64,000 nucleotides of DNA, taken from positions 46,263,897 to 46,327,896 of the forward strand of contig JAKGHH010000002.1 in assembly GCA_022828595.1 (NCBI GenBank), given 5' to 3'. Below are positions 1 to 12,300 of the stretch, piece by piece. The position numbers were made by a program, and so were the translations under genes. Position 1 is the first letter of the stretch, and every line of letters begins with the position of its first letter. The notes below the pieces were generated by a model. That model was not told the origin of the DNA, did no database searches, and was given only the letters and a program-made list of their open reading frames with translations. The stretch is from Nelumbo lutea (lineage: Eukaryota; Streptophyta; Magnoliopsida; Proteales; Nelumbonaceae).

Positions 1-237
1 TATTTCCAAATTTTCTAATGCAAAAATAGAAGCCTTAGTTTCCATATAATTCCTGATCTTTGGTTGTTATTCTCATTGTATGTAATAGTAATACTTTAGT
101 TCTGAATAATTTCTTTTTGATCACTCATATTTGATTTTGTTATCTGAGATTGGCTGTTGACTACCCAGTAACACTTAATCGGGGAGGGTATGTTGAAATT
201 TAGAAATTCATTCTCACAATGATAGAAATGTTTTCAG

Positions 238-350
238 ACATATATTTTCAAGCTTATGAAGAGTAGCGGAGTCACAGAATCTGGGGAGAGTGAGAAGGTC
301 TTGTTGTTAATGGAAAGTGGTGTGCGGTTGCATACTACTGCATATGTTAG
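238..350 (+). CDS. RQC factor, first visible exon (NFACT-N)
   Basis: Reads [20 protein letters not shown] onward, matching the N-terminal NFACT-N domain after the Ser-Pro-Lys segment of plant homologs. Acceptor is ttttcag ending at 237; donor gtatgg at 351. Ends in phase 2. Positions 1-237 are the 3' part of the preceding intron; no start codon exon is visible there. Confidence 0.93.
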
Positions 351-3300
351 GTATGGTCAATAAGGAAATTTTCAATTTTCTTCTAATTGTTTTATTAGGA
401 TAAATTTAGCTGTGTAATTGATCTTTGTTCCTTTTTATTGCTAGGGACAAGAGTACTACTCCTTCTGGGTTTACTCTGAAATTAAGGAAGCACATACGCA
501 CAAGAAGGCTAGAAGATGTGCGGCAGCTTGGATATGATCGTGTATAGCCCATAAGATTTCTTTTATTATTACAACCTTGTTTCACTTTATGCTGTTAGAT
601 GAAGTTTTCATTGCCCCCTTATTTGTAATGTTTTACATTTGTGCTTCAGATTATCCTCTTTCAATTTGGACTAGGTGCTAGTGCCAACTATGTTATATTG
701 GAGCTCTATGCCCAAGGAAACATTCTGCTAATGGATTCTGAATTTGTGGTGATGACTCTTCTCCGTTCTCACAGGTTTGTGATTCAAAAACTTCAATATA
801 TTATTAGCAAGATAGTATTTCTATTTTTGCACTTACAATTCTTTTTTTTTGAGCAAAAGGTAAGGTATGCTTGTATTAATGAAAAGGTCCTTTGTACAAT
901 CAGAAGCTGTACAAAAAGCCAGAAGGACCTCAAAAGGTCATCCTCAAAAAGTTACAGTCAAAAGTAACCTCTTTAAAGTCAGCAAGAATAGACGACCAAT
1001 TTCTAACAAATCCTAAAGCCGAATTGATGACTTCTTCTGAAGAGGATTTGAGATAAAAAACCCTGCTATTCGTTTCTGTCTATACTGCCCACAAAATTGC
1101 TAAGGGAATAGCAGACTAGCATCTCTGTCCTTTCTTTGTCATCCCTTGGATCTGCCACGCCTCCAGGCAAGCTTTAAGTGAGGCTGTCATACACCAACTT
1201 AACCTCAAACTTTAAGAAGTGGTTCCAGAATCCAGATTTTTGTAACAAACTTGCAGTGTAAAAACAGATTGCTTATTGATTCTGTAAACACACTGCAGTG
1301 GCTACACCTCAGATCATTACAATTAAAACCTTTCTTCACCAACATCTCTTTAGTGAGACACTTCTCTAAAGCTGCCACCCAAAGAACTTGACTTTGGAGT
1401 GATGTGGACCGGAAGACAAGTTACATGCAGTACCTCAAGTATACAACAATAAGCACAAGAAATACCAAGCTGAAAACAACAAAATAAGTTGGATTTTTAG
1501 GGTTTCAGACCTGAACCTGAAGTAAAACTCTTCCTGGAACAGTTCCGCTACAGTAACAATGGCAGCAAGTTGGCCTCCCGCGCAGACACGCAGCAATGGA
1601 GGGATTGGAAGGTGCCAAAATGGGTCGACTCCTCAAAACCCAAGCTCCCAATGCTTGAAAACCCTAGCTGGGGCTGAGCTACAGCTCAAACAAGAGAGAA
1701 AGAACTAAAAAAAGACCCCTACAGAAACAGCCCCCTTCTCTCTTATGACTCATTGGCTTGCTGGACAAGCTAGTTAAAAATATTTATACATAAGCCCCTA
1801 GAAAGTTTCCCTCTCACCAACAACTCCTTAAGAACAAAACTAACTTCAAATGAACGCCTAAAAGATAACTTTTGTTACAAAATACCAAAAAGACCAAAAC
1901 CCAACAGAAATGCACCCAACTGCTCCTGCCCAAAAAATTCTGACTTATAAAATGACGAAAATACCCCAGGTCCCAAACTATCAACAAAGCTACCCAAAAA
2001 CACCAATTTGGGATCCTACTACAAGAATGCAAAACAGAATACATACACACATTTTTTCTTTTTCTTTGCCTCATCATTCCTGTCGGATTAAAAAGAGCTC
2101 GACCCCGTGCGAGCAGCAATTTTAGCAGCCTTGCACATGTTTCCATTTAGCTTCATAAACTCCTCTTCACTAATCCAAGAGTTCTCAATTGATGGTTTCC
2201 CTTTCCACTTGACCAAGAGCCTAAAATAGGCCCCATTTTGAGTGTTGGTGTTTCGGACATCTTCTACACCCTCTACTTATTCAAACTCATTAGAACTACT
2301 AGCCCTTTGTGCTTATCCTCGCCCATCCTTTGTTGCTGGTTCTAGATCCCCATGGTAATCAAAGAGGTCTGTTACATTAAAAATGGGTGAAATGGACAAA
2401 TCAGCTGGTAGCTCAATTTAATATGCATTGTCACCAAACCGTCTCAGCACTTGACACAGACCAATCTTTTTTTGCTTCAACTTATGGTAGGTCCAAACGG
2501 GAAACCTCTCAGGCTGCAAATAAACCATGACTAAATCGCCCTCATGAAACTCTTTCATCCAACGATTCTTATCCTTAGCTTCTTTATACCTTTGGTTGCT
2601 TTCTTTTAACTTCTGCTGTACATTCTCTTGAATCTCTTGAATGGATTCATTTAAAACTTCGGTATCATCATTCACTCGCCGCAACTCTGTTGTAGGAGCT
2701 AGATCAACAACACTTTTAGGTGATCGACCGTACACAACCTCAAAAGGAGTCTTCCCTATAGATCTATTAACTGAATCGTTGAAGGCAAATTCAGCTTGTG
2801 GTAGGATAAGATCCCATTGCTTTAAGTGGTCTCCAACTAGGCTCCTCAACAAGTTGCCTAAGCTTTGGTTAACCACTTCAGTTTGTTTATCTATTTGTGG
2901 GTGAAATGTATTGCTATATTATAGGGTAGTACCCATACGCTTCCATAAAGTTCTCCAAAAGTGGCTAAGGAATCTTGTGTCACGATCTGATGTGATAGAT
3001 CTTGGCAATCCATGCAACCGAACAACTTCTTTGAAAAACAAGTTAGCTACATGAGAAGCATCAGAAGTCTTTTGGCAACCAATAAAGTGGGTCATTTTAG
3101 AGAAACGATCAATCACAACAAAGATAGAGTCATTACCCCTAGCTGTCCTTTGCAACCCCAACACAAAATCGATAGTAATATCAGTCCATGGTGCTTCTGG
3201 TATGGGTAAGGGAAGATACAAACCTGTATTTTGATGCTGCCCCTTAGATGTTTGGCAACTACATCTATCAACATAATATTACACATCATTTTGTAGCCTT

Positions 3301-6300
3301 GGCCAAAAGTACCTTTTGGAGACCATTTCAAGTGTCTTCTTGCGACCGAAATGTCCCTTGCAATGCAAATCAGTCCATGGTGCTTTTGGTATGGGTAAGG
3401 GAAGATACAAACTTGTATTTTGATGCTGCCCCTTAGATGTTTGGCAGTTACATCTATCAACATAATATTACACATCCTTTTGTAGCCTTGGCCAAAAATA
3501 CCTTTTGGAGACCATTTCAAGTGTCTTCTTGTGATCGAAATGTCCCTTGCAATGCAAATCAGCAAGGAGTAATGCCCTCAAGGATCTTGATGGAATGCAT
3601 AACCTATTACCCATGAATAAATAACTATCGTTCCACACAAACTTGGCTCGAATATCCTTGTCACCTACTGTATAGCTTCTACAAATAGGGCCAAAATAAT
3701 GGTCATCTTGGTATTGGTCTTTGATGGAGTTGAATCCCACAACATTAGTAGACATTGTTGACACCAAGTGAACTCTCCTACTAAGAGCATCAGCTACCCG
3801 GTTTTGTTGTCCAGCCTTATGCTTCAAAACAAAATTATATTCTTGTAGAAAGTCAACCCATTTAGCATGTCTTCCCTTTATCTTCTGTTGGGAGTTAAGA
3901 TGTTTCAATGCTTCATGGTCTAAATACAACACAAACTCCCGTTGGATAAGATAATGCCTCCAAAACTTCAACGCTTGCACAATGGCATAAAACTCAACAT
4001 CATAAGTGGAATACCTCCTTCTAGCATCATTGAGTTTCTCACTAAAGTAAGTAACTGGACGGCCTTCTTGGCTAAGGACAGCTCCAATCCCAACATGGGA
4101 TGCATCACATTCAACTTCAAAGAGCTTGTTAAAATCAGGTAAAGCCAATATCGGAGCCTTTGTCATCCTCATCTTTAGCTCTTTGAAGCTTTTTTCAGTT
4201 GCGAGAGTCCAAGTAAACTCACCTCCTTTCAAGCATTCAATAATGGGTGCCACAATAGTGCTGAAATTCGTTATAAACCGACGATAAAAAGTTGCTAGCC
4301 CATGAAAACTACGAATTTCAGTCATGGTCTTTAGTGTTGGCCACTCTTGAATAGCTTGAACTTTTTCTTGATCCACTTCAATCCCTTTGGTTGAAACAAC
4401 ATACCCCAAAAACACCAATCGATCTGTCATAAAACTACACTTCTTCAAATTTACATATAGCTGATTTTGTCTCAAGACTTTTTGGATTGCTCTCAAGTGT
4501 CCTAAGTGGCTGTCATGATCTTTTCTGTATATGAGTATGCCATTAAATTAAACTACCACAAACTTCCCCATGAACAGCCTTAAAACTTGGCTCATGAACC
4601 TCATAAAGGTGCTAGGAGCATTAGACAACCCAAATGGCATAATTAGCCATTCATAAAACCTTCCTTAGTCTTGAATGCAGTCTTCCACTCATCCCCCTCC
4701 TGGATACGAAGTTGATGGTATCCACTCTTTAGATCTATCTTTGAAAAGACTTGTGAACCAGCCAATGTGTCTAACATGTCATCAAGGCGGGGTATGGGAA
4801 ACCTGTATTTAACTGTAATCTTGTTAATGGCACGACTGTCAACACACATACGCCAACTACCATCTTTCTTTGGTGTGAGCAAAGCTGGTATAGCACATGG
4901 GCTTAAGCGCTCATGGATCAGCCTCTTTTTCAACAGCTCCGTTACTTGTCTTTGGAGCTACTCATGCTCCTTAGGGCTCATTCTATAGTGGGGTAGGTTA
5001 GGCAATGCTGCTCTCGGCATTAAATCTATATGATGTTGTACACTTCTTGGGGGAGGAAGGCCATCGGGTAGTTCTTCAGGCATCACATCAGCATACTCAT
5101 GAAGTAGCTTCTTCACCAACTTTGGAACAAGTCTTTCTTTGCTAACTTCTTTTGTAACCAACACGTAAACAACATCCAAATTCCCATCTTCTTGAGCCAA
5201 TTTATTTGAGGTGAAGAGAGTAGTGGTTGGCTTTGTTTCCTTCTTTGGAAATTAATAAAATTGCATTGGTTTAAGAGTTATCTTCTTATTGTCTTTCACA
5301 AAGCTGTATGTGTTCTTATCCCCATAATGAATGGTCTTATGATCATATTGCCATGGACGACCCAAGAGGATATGACATGCATCCATTGGGACAACATCAC
5401 ACCATATTGATTCTTCAAATGTATTACTAAAAGAAAAATTAACTAGGCATTTAGAAGAAACTCTTACCTCATTTCCTTTGTTGAACCACATATGGTCGGG
5501 GGCGTTGAACAATCTTGAGCTGTAATTTATCCACAATTTCTTGAGAAACAAGATTCTCACTACTCTCACTGTCAATAATCAGGTTACACAATTTCCCACC
5601 AGTTGTACAACATGTTCTAAAGATATTCTTTCTCAACCAGTCCCCTGGTAGTGGTTCTTGAGGTGCAACCATAGAGTGTCGTATCACTAGAGCTTTGCCC
5701 TCAATATCCCCGTCCAAGTTTTCTTCCTTTAAAGCATTTGCTTCAGTAGTTTTAGTCACTTGCTCATCCTCAACATGGCCTATGTCACCTTGTTGTTCAT
5801 CAGTGACTTCATCAACCAAATGTGTTTGCCCTTCAATCATTCTCTTAGGACATTCATTTGAACGATGTCCCAACTCCATACACCTGAAACATCTAATAGT
5901 AGGCTGCCTTGACTACTCTTTGTTGCATTTGAAGTCCCTTGGATTGTAGGTCGTGTTTGGTTGATCACACGACCCCTACCAGCCCCAACACTTCGACCTA
6001 CTGATGAAGATGTACCTTGTACAACACTTAGCCTCCGCCCTGAGCTTTGACTCAGTTGAGCTTCAACCTTTAGAGCTAGCTGATATGCATCCTTTACCTT
6101 ATACGGGTAATGTAGGTTGATTTGATCTTGTTTTGGCAACCTCAAACCATTGATATATCTACTAACTTTTTGCTGTTTAGTTTCTGACATATTACTCTGA
6201 AGAGTTAATCTATTAAACTCTTTTGTGTACTCCTTCACACTCTTTTTTTATTGCCTTAAATTCTGCACCCTTTGGTAAAGAGTTTGCTCATAGTCTGGTG

Positions 6301-9300
6301 GTAAAAATTGGGACTTCAGCTTCTCTTTCATTCTTCCCCAGGAACTAACATTTCTTTTCCCCTTCCTTTTGTCCCTTTGGTAATTTTTCCACCAATCTAA
6401 GGCTGTTCCATGCATCTTTGTTGTTACAAGCTTCACTTTTCTTTCTTCATTCATTTTTTTTTTCCAATCAAAATAATTTTCAATGCTGTCCAACCAGTCT
6501 AGAAACTCTTCAGGTTCCAACTCACCATCAAACTCAGAAATATGAAGTTGAACACCATGACCTTGATTGGATTGTAAAGCTTGCACTATTCGGTCTTCCC
6601 ACCGCTGGTTGTTATTCCTTCCATGCTGATCACTTTCAAGTTGCTCAATGTCTTCACTTGATTCTTTACTAATAATGTTAGTGAGTTGTTCATCAACTCT
6701 AGGAGCTTGCCTTCTTCTTCCTAGCCTCAATTCATTTGCTACGTCACCATCCCTAGCAGCATTTTAAGCTATAAGTTGAGCAGGATGTTCAATCTGTTCT
6801 TGCAGTCCTCTTATAGCCTATTGGAAAACTTCTACAGTGACATGTTGTGGTCTTCTACCACCCCTACCACGACCACCCTTTGCAGCTATGATAATATAGA
6901 AAAACACAAGAAGGGGATGAACTTTGAAGCAAACCCAAGGAAAGAACTTGCTCTGATACCACTTGATGTGGACAGAAAGACAAGTTACATGCAGTACCTC
7001 AAGTATACAGCAATAAGCACAAGAAATACCAAACTGAAAACAACAAAATAAGTTGGATTTTTAGGGTTTCAGACCTGAACCTGAAGCAGAACTCCTCCTG
7101 GAACAGTTCCGCTACAGTAGCAATGGCAGCAAGCTGGCCTCCCGTCGGACGCTCAGCGATGGAGGGATTGGAAGTTGCCAAAATGGGTCGACTCCTCAAA
7201 ACCCAAGCTCCCAATGCTTGAAGACCCTAGCTGGGCTGAGCTACAGCTCAAACAAGAGAGAAAGAACTAAAAAAAGACCCTTACAGAAACAACCCCTTTC
7301 TCTTTTATAAAATTCACTGGCTTGCTGGACAAGCTAGTTAAAAATATTTACACATAAGCCCCTAGAAAGTTTCACTGGCTTGCTGGACTAACTTCAAATG
7401 AACCCCTAAAAGATAACTTTTGTTACAAAAAGTCCCAAGAGACCAAAACCCAACTGAAATGCACCCAACTGCCCCTGCCTAAAAAACTGACTTATAAAAT
7501 GACGAAAATACCCCTGATCCCAAACTATCAACAATGCAACCCATAAACAACAATTTGGAATCCTACTACAAGAATGCCAAACAGAATACATACACACATT
7601 TTTTCTTTTTTTTTTTCCTTTTTTTTTCTTCTCTTTTTTTGCCTCATCATGGAGGGTGCCACAGTCTCCTAAATAGCCCAGCCAGGAAGGAGAGCTTCAG
7701 ACCCTCCCACTATGGAGTTGTAGAAGGATTTAACTGAAAACTCACCGCTTCTGTTCCATCTCCACCCTAAGGAATCCTCCGATTGCAGATTCAACACCTG
7801 AGACTGAAGCGAAGCTAGGAGATTTTTTTTTGATCAATGGCGAAGCTAGGAGATTTCCAACCTGCTGAATCTCCCAGTCATTGAAATCCCTTCTGGAGGC
7901 TGGAACCCAGCATATAGCGTTGCCCCTCAACACAAAGGTATCAGCTACCATTGCCTCTTTATCTACAGCCAGATTGAACAGGGTGGGAAACACTTCCTTA
8001 AGAGATCTCTCCCCAGTCCAGGGATCCAACCAGAACCTGATCCTTCTCCCATCCCCAACTTTGAAGCCGATTCCCCTTCTGAACAGGTTTTAAGCTCTGC
8101 ATATTCCTATCCACAGGCTACACCTGTAAGTCAACAAAGGTGGACCACTATCCCAACCACTGTCGTCCAGCCCATATTTTTCTGCTATTAGTTTCCTCAA
8201 GAGGATATCAGGCTTAGCATCAAACCTCCATAACCAGATGGAGGTTTGTGTGAATCCTTCTAGCCTACCCACAGAAAACCTCTCATCTTCCTTTCTAAAA
8301 CTTCCACCACCTCCGAGGGGATAGGAAAAAGAGATATAAAGTAAGTTGGCAAACTTGCTAGTGCACTTTTAATAAGAGTTTATCTTCCCCCCTTTGGAGA
8401 GATACCTTGCTTTCGAAGGAGCCAATTTCTGATCCATTCTCTCTATTATTGGGTTCCAAATGGTTTTAGTACACTTGGAACCCGGAGGCAACCCCAAATA
8501 ATTGTTTTGAAGGTAGCTGTTCCACCTTGCACCCCAATAAATCTGCCAAACCTTGAATGTTAGGGACCTCTCCCACTGCTATCATCTCACTCTTTGCTAG
8601 ATTTACTTTCAAGCCTGACACAATCTCAAACCAGAAAAGAAGATACTTCAGGTTCAGAACTTGCTCATCTGAAGCCTGACAGAAGAAGAGTGTATCATCA
8701 GCATATTGTAGAATTGGAATGATAGTCCCATTGGGCTTCACTCAAAAACCCTTCATTAGCTCCCCCTCCACAGCCCTATCTACCAACTTGCTTAAACCTT
8801 CCTTGACTAATAGAAAGAGAAGAGGAGACAGAGGGTCCCCTTGTCTCAAACCTCTTGAACTGCTGAAGTTTCTTCTGGCTACTCCATTCACAAGCACTGA
8901 AAATCTTGGAGTGGAAAATCTAACTTTCATCCAACTTTCTCCACTTAGAGCCAAAGTGCATTCTGTTCAGAAAATAATCCAAGAAAGACCAATTAACATG
9001 GTCATAAGCCTTCTCTAAGTCAATTTTACAGATTAGCCCACTTTCTTCACTTAATAGCCTTGAGTCTATTAGTTCACTTGCTATGAGAACTACATCATGA
9101 ATATGCTTGTTGTGGACGAAAGCCCCTTGGTACTTAGAGATTAGAGAGTCCACCTTTTTTAACCTGTTGGCCAGAAATTTAGCTAGGATCTTGTCAACAC
9201 TTCCAATCAAGCTAATCGGTCTGAAATCTTTCAACTTTGTATTACCTTCCTTTTTGGGGATGAGGGAAATAAAAGTTGCATTTAAACTTCTCTCAAGGGT

Positions 9301-12300
9301 TGCAGAATCATGAAATTCTTCCAGGACCTTTAATAGATCTGTTTTAATGCCTTTTCCCCTTCCAACTCTTCTACAACCTTCTTAACCTCTTCCTCTGAGA
9401 AAGGTTTTTCCAAATCTAAACTCTGCTGTTCAGATAAGCATTCAAAATTCAAACCATCCAGCCTTGGTCTTGTTTTTGCAAGGTTCCTTGAAAAGATCTT
9501 TATAAAAATCAGCAAAAGCATCTGCTATGACTTCCTCATTGTTCACTGCCCTGCCTTCCAATTCCAGTTTTTTTATGGAATTAACCCTCTTTCTTGCATC
9601 GGCCACCTTATGGAAGAAAGCAGGATTAATATCACCTGCTTTCAGCCACATTACTCTAGCTCTTTGCCTCCACTTGACTTCAGTTTTGTGCATTAGAGTG
9701 TCAAACACCTTCTTAGCTAAGAGCCTTCTCCTCCTTTTCTCCTCGTCCAATGACCCACTCTCCTCCTCCACATCAATATCAGCTATGATTTTCATGCACT
9801 CTTCCCTTTTTCCCACCTCCATCTTTGACATTCTCTTCTGCCAAGCCTTGATTTTTCCTTTCAACCACTTAGTTTTTTGAGGAGAACATGACTGGATGAA
9901 CCTTCAAAAGAACAATCAGATTACCACCTTTTAACATTTGTCACCAAATCCTCTGAGTCCAACTAGCAATGCTCCAACCTGAAAGGGTGGAGGTTCTTTT
10001 TCACACCACTCGTACTTAGGATCAGAGGAATATGATCAGAAACCACCCTAGGTATTGCTTCCTGATTTGAAAGGGGAAAAAGTTCTTCCCATTCAGGTGA
10101 AATTAGAGACCTGTCTAGTCTGCACTAACAATTCTTTGAACAATTAATGTCACATTTTTCTCAAATTGCTAATGGGGATAGTTTTTCCAAGAAAGAGAAT
10201 ATATGAGGCTGCCCATAATCATTGGTTTTATTAATTATAATAATAATGCACATATATACATTCTTCACTCTTTTGAGAGATAAGGATTCTTATCTCTTAA
10301 CTTTTTACTTTCTTACATCTATGCTCAAAAGTCAAAACAATTGATCTCTTCCCACCCCTTGCTTAGCTAAAGCATCAGCTATACTACTCACATTCCTTTT
10401 ACCCATTAAAGTCTCACATCTATTCCTCCAGGCAGCAATTTGAACTTTAGTTCATTCTGATACAAGCAAAGAGCAGCCTCAACATCCTTTAGCCACCCAT
10501 TGAGAGCACGATGTTGTTATAAGATGGACTTTGTAGATTTTTCTACGAAGGATACAGAAGAAATAATGAATCAGCATGAGGATGACATTGACATTTGAAT
10601 TGACATAGTTTGTTAGTTAGGTAAAAAGATGGATTCAAATTGGGTGGTTGATAATGAAGTTAAAGTTGGCAAGAAATTGAGTTTGTTGTTTCTTGGGTAA
10701 AGAATTTGTAGAAAATTGTATTTTGGAATTAGAAAACAGAGATGGAATTGCAGGTGATGAATGCCCATAAAAGAATGAATGTGAATTGTTTGGTAGGGAG
10801 GGGGTATGCAAGTTGGTAGAACCATGGTTGGAACTTGGGAAGGATGTTGAGGTTCTATCGGTATGAACGAAATGGTCAAATGATGCTGAGGGTCTTGGTA
10901 TGTAAAGTGGTTAGCATGGAAGTTACACAGGTGAGGTGTTGGGGGAGTAACCAGGATGGATTGATAATTCTGGTTTCAAGAGTTCCCAAGTTTCCATGGT
11001 GTTGTCTAGATGTGAGAAGGATGATAGACAAAGTTTGAAATGGGAGTTCTGTTTTTTGTTTTTTTACCAGGAATTGGGTGTTGATGTTTTATTGTTATAT
11101 CTTCCTTGGTGATTTCTTCCACTTCTTGAATGGTCCTTTTTATTTAATGAATATTTCTTTTATTATTAAAACGATCCTTCCTTTTTCTTCTTAAAGGTTA
11201 GGGTGGATGATGTGCTAATTTGCCTGAAGTTTTTTTATATTGCATTGTCTTGTTTTGCATTTAGTTGTTTTACTGTCCTTTATTTAATGAAATGCCATCC
11301 AGATTAGAAGCATAATAATTTGTTAGTATCAGGTTTTGATCGCTCTTTGAAAAATATTGTTTTGTTTCAGTCAACAATAGTTGATAGCTCATTAACTACA
11401 GGGATGATGACAAAGGGTTTGCAATCATGTCACGCCATCGGTATCCAATTGAGGCTTGTCGTATTTTTGAGAAGACTGATATTACAAAGTTGCAAGTAGC
11501 ACTTACTTCTTCAAGGGAATATGATATCAATGACTCTGTTGAGGTTGATGGAAGTAGTCTAAATGCTTCCAATACGTATAAAGGATCTCAGAGTAGCCAA
11601 AAAAATGGGAAGCTGGTTCCTTCAAATAAAATAGCTGATAGTAGCTCTCATGCTAAGCAAGGCACCTTGAAGTCAGTTCTTGGAGAGGTGTTGGGTTATG
11701 GACCTGCACTCGCTGAGCATATTATATTAGATGCTGGTCTGGTTCCAAACACAAAAGTTGCAAATGATGGTAAAATAGACAATAATAAAATTCAACTATT
11801 GGCTCAGGCTGTTGCTAAATTTGAAGGCTGGCTTGAAGATGTTATATCAGGTGAGACAATTCCTGAAGGATACATCTTAATGCAACACAAAGCTTTGGGG
11901 AAGAAGGACAGTCTACCATCTCAAGGAGGCAGTTTGGACCAGGTCGCTATTCAGACTAGAATCCATCAAATTGCCCTTCTACTTGATGTGTTTTAATCTG
12001 ATTCTGTATATGATATTTTTGCTTCATTGCTTTGTTGGTCATTTTGTTCTCTCTTTTCTTGACTTGTTTACAGATCTATGATGAATTCTGCCCCATTTTA
12101 CTAAACCAGTTCAAGTCACGGGAATTCACTAAGCTGGACACCTTTGATGTAGCATTGGATGAGTTTTACAGTAAAATTGAAAGCCAGAGGGCTGAACAAC
12201 AGCAAAGGGCAAAAGAGGGCTCTGCCATGCAGAAACTCAGCAAAATACGCTCAGATCAGGTCTATATTTTTTCTTGCGATGCCACTAGAAGTCAAAACCC

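Larger units (their letters stand above)
1400..7649 (-). mobile_element. Ty3/Gypsy LTR retrotransposon, complete but degenerate, with target duplication
   Basis: Two LTRs (1400-2076 and 6964-7649), both TG...CA, flanked by the 5-bp duplication TGGAG at 1395-1399 and 7650-7654. The element reads on the minus strand: 5' LTR, tRNA-iMet primer site, gag with zinc knuckle, protease, RT, RNase H, integrase, 3' LTR. Domain order PR-RT-RH-IN marks Ty3/Gypsy. Stops, frameshifts and a mutated RT active site show it is dead. It sits inside a LINE in intron 3 of the RQC gene, antisense to it. Confidence 0.95.
842..10165 (-). mobile_element. L1-type LINE, 5'-truncated, split by a Gypsy insertion
   Basis: On the minus strand the 5' end begins inside the endonuclease domain ([20 protein letters not shown] near 10010-10135). 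It continues through reverse transcriptase (9864 to 8470, YADD at about 8695) and the zf-RVT domain, which is interrupted at 7650/1399. It resumes at 1394 ([20 protein letters not shown] near 1240-1320) and ends in a poly-A (T-run 841-849 on plus) at its 3' end. Joining the two halves across the Gypsy restores a continuous zf-RVT reading, which fixes the order of events. Several frameshifts and stops: inactive. Confidence 0.88.
775..11401 (+). other. Intron 3 (10.6 kb) filled by LINE and Gypsy insertions
   Basis: Donor gtttgt at 775, acceptor ctacag at 11401. Almost the whole intron is transposon: a minus-strand LINE (842 to ~10165) with a Gypsy element inside it (1400-7649), a second LINE 3' remnant (10205-10510) and an ORF1-like remnant (10560-11050). 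The last ~350 bp before the acceptor look like ordinary T-rich intron. Confidence 0.9.

Noticed and set aside
641..967. ORF as an independent small gene
   Set aside because: It is exon 3 of the RQC gene (650-774) plus read-through into intron 3.
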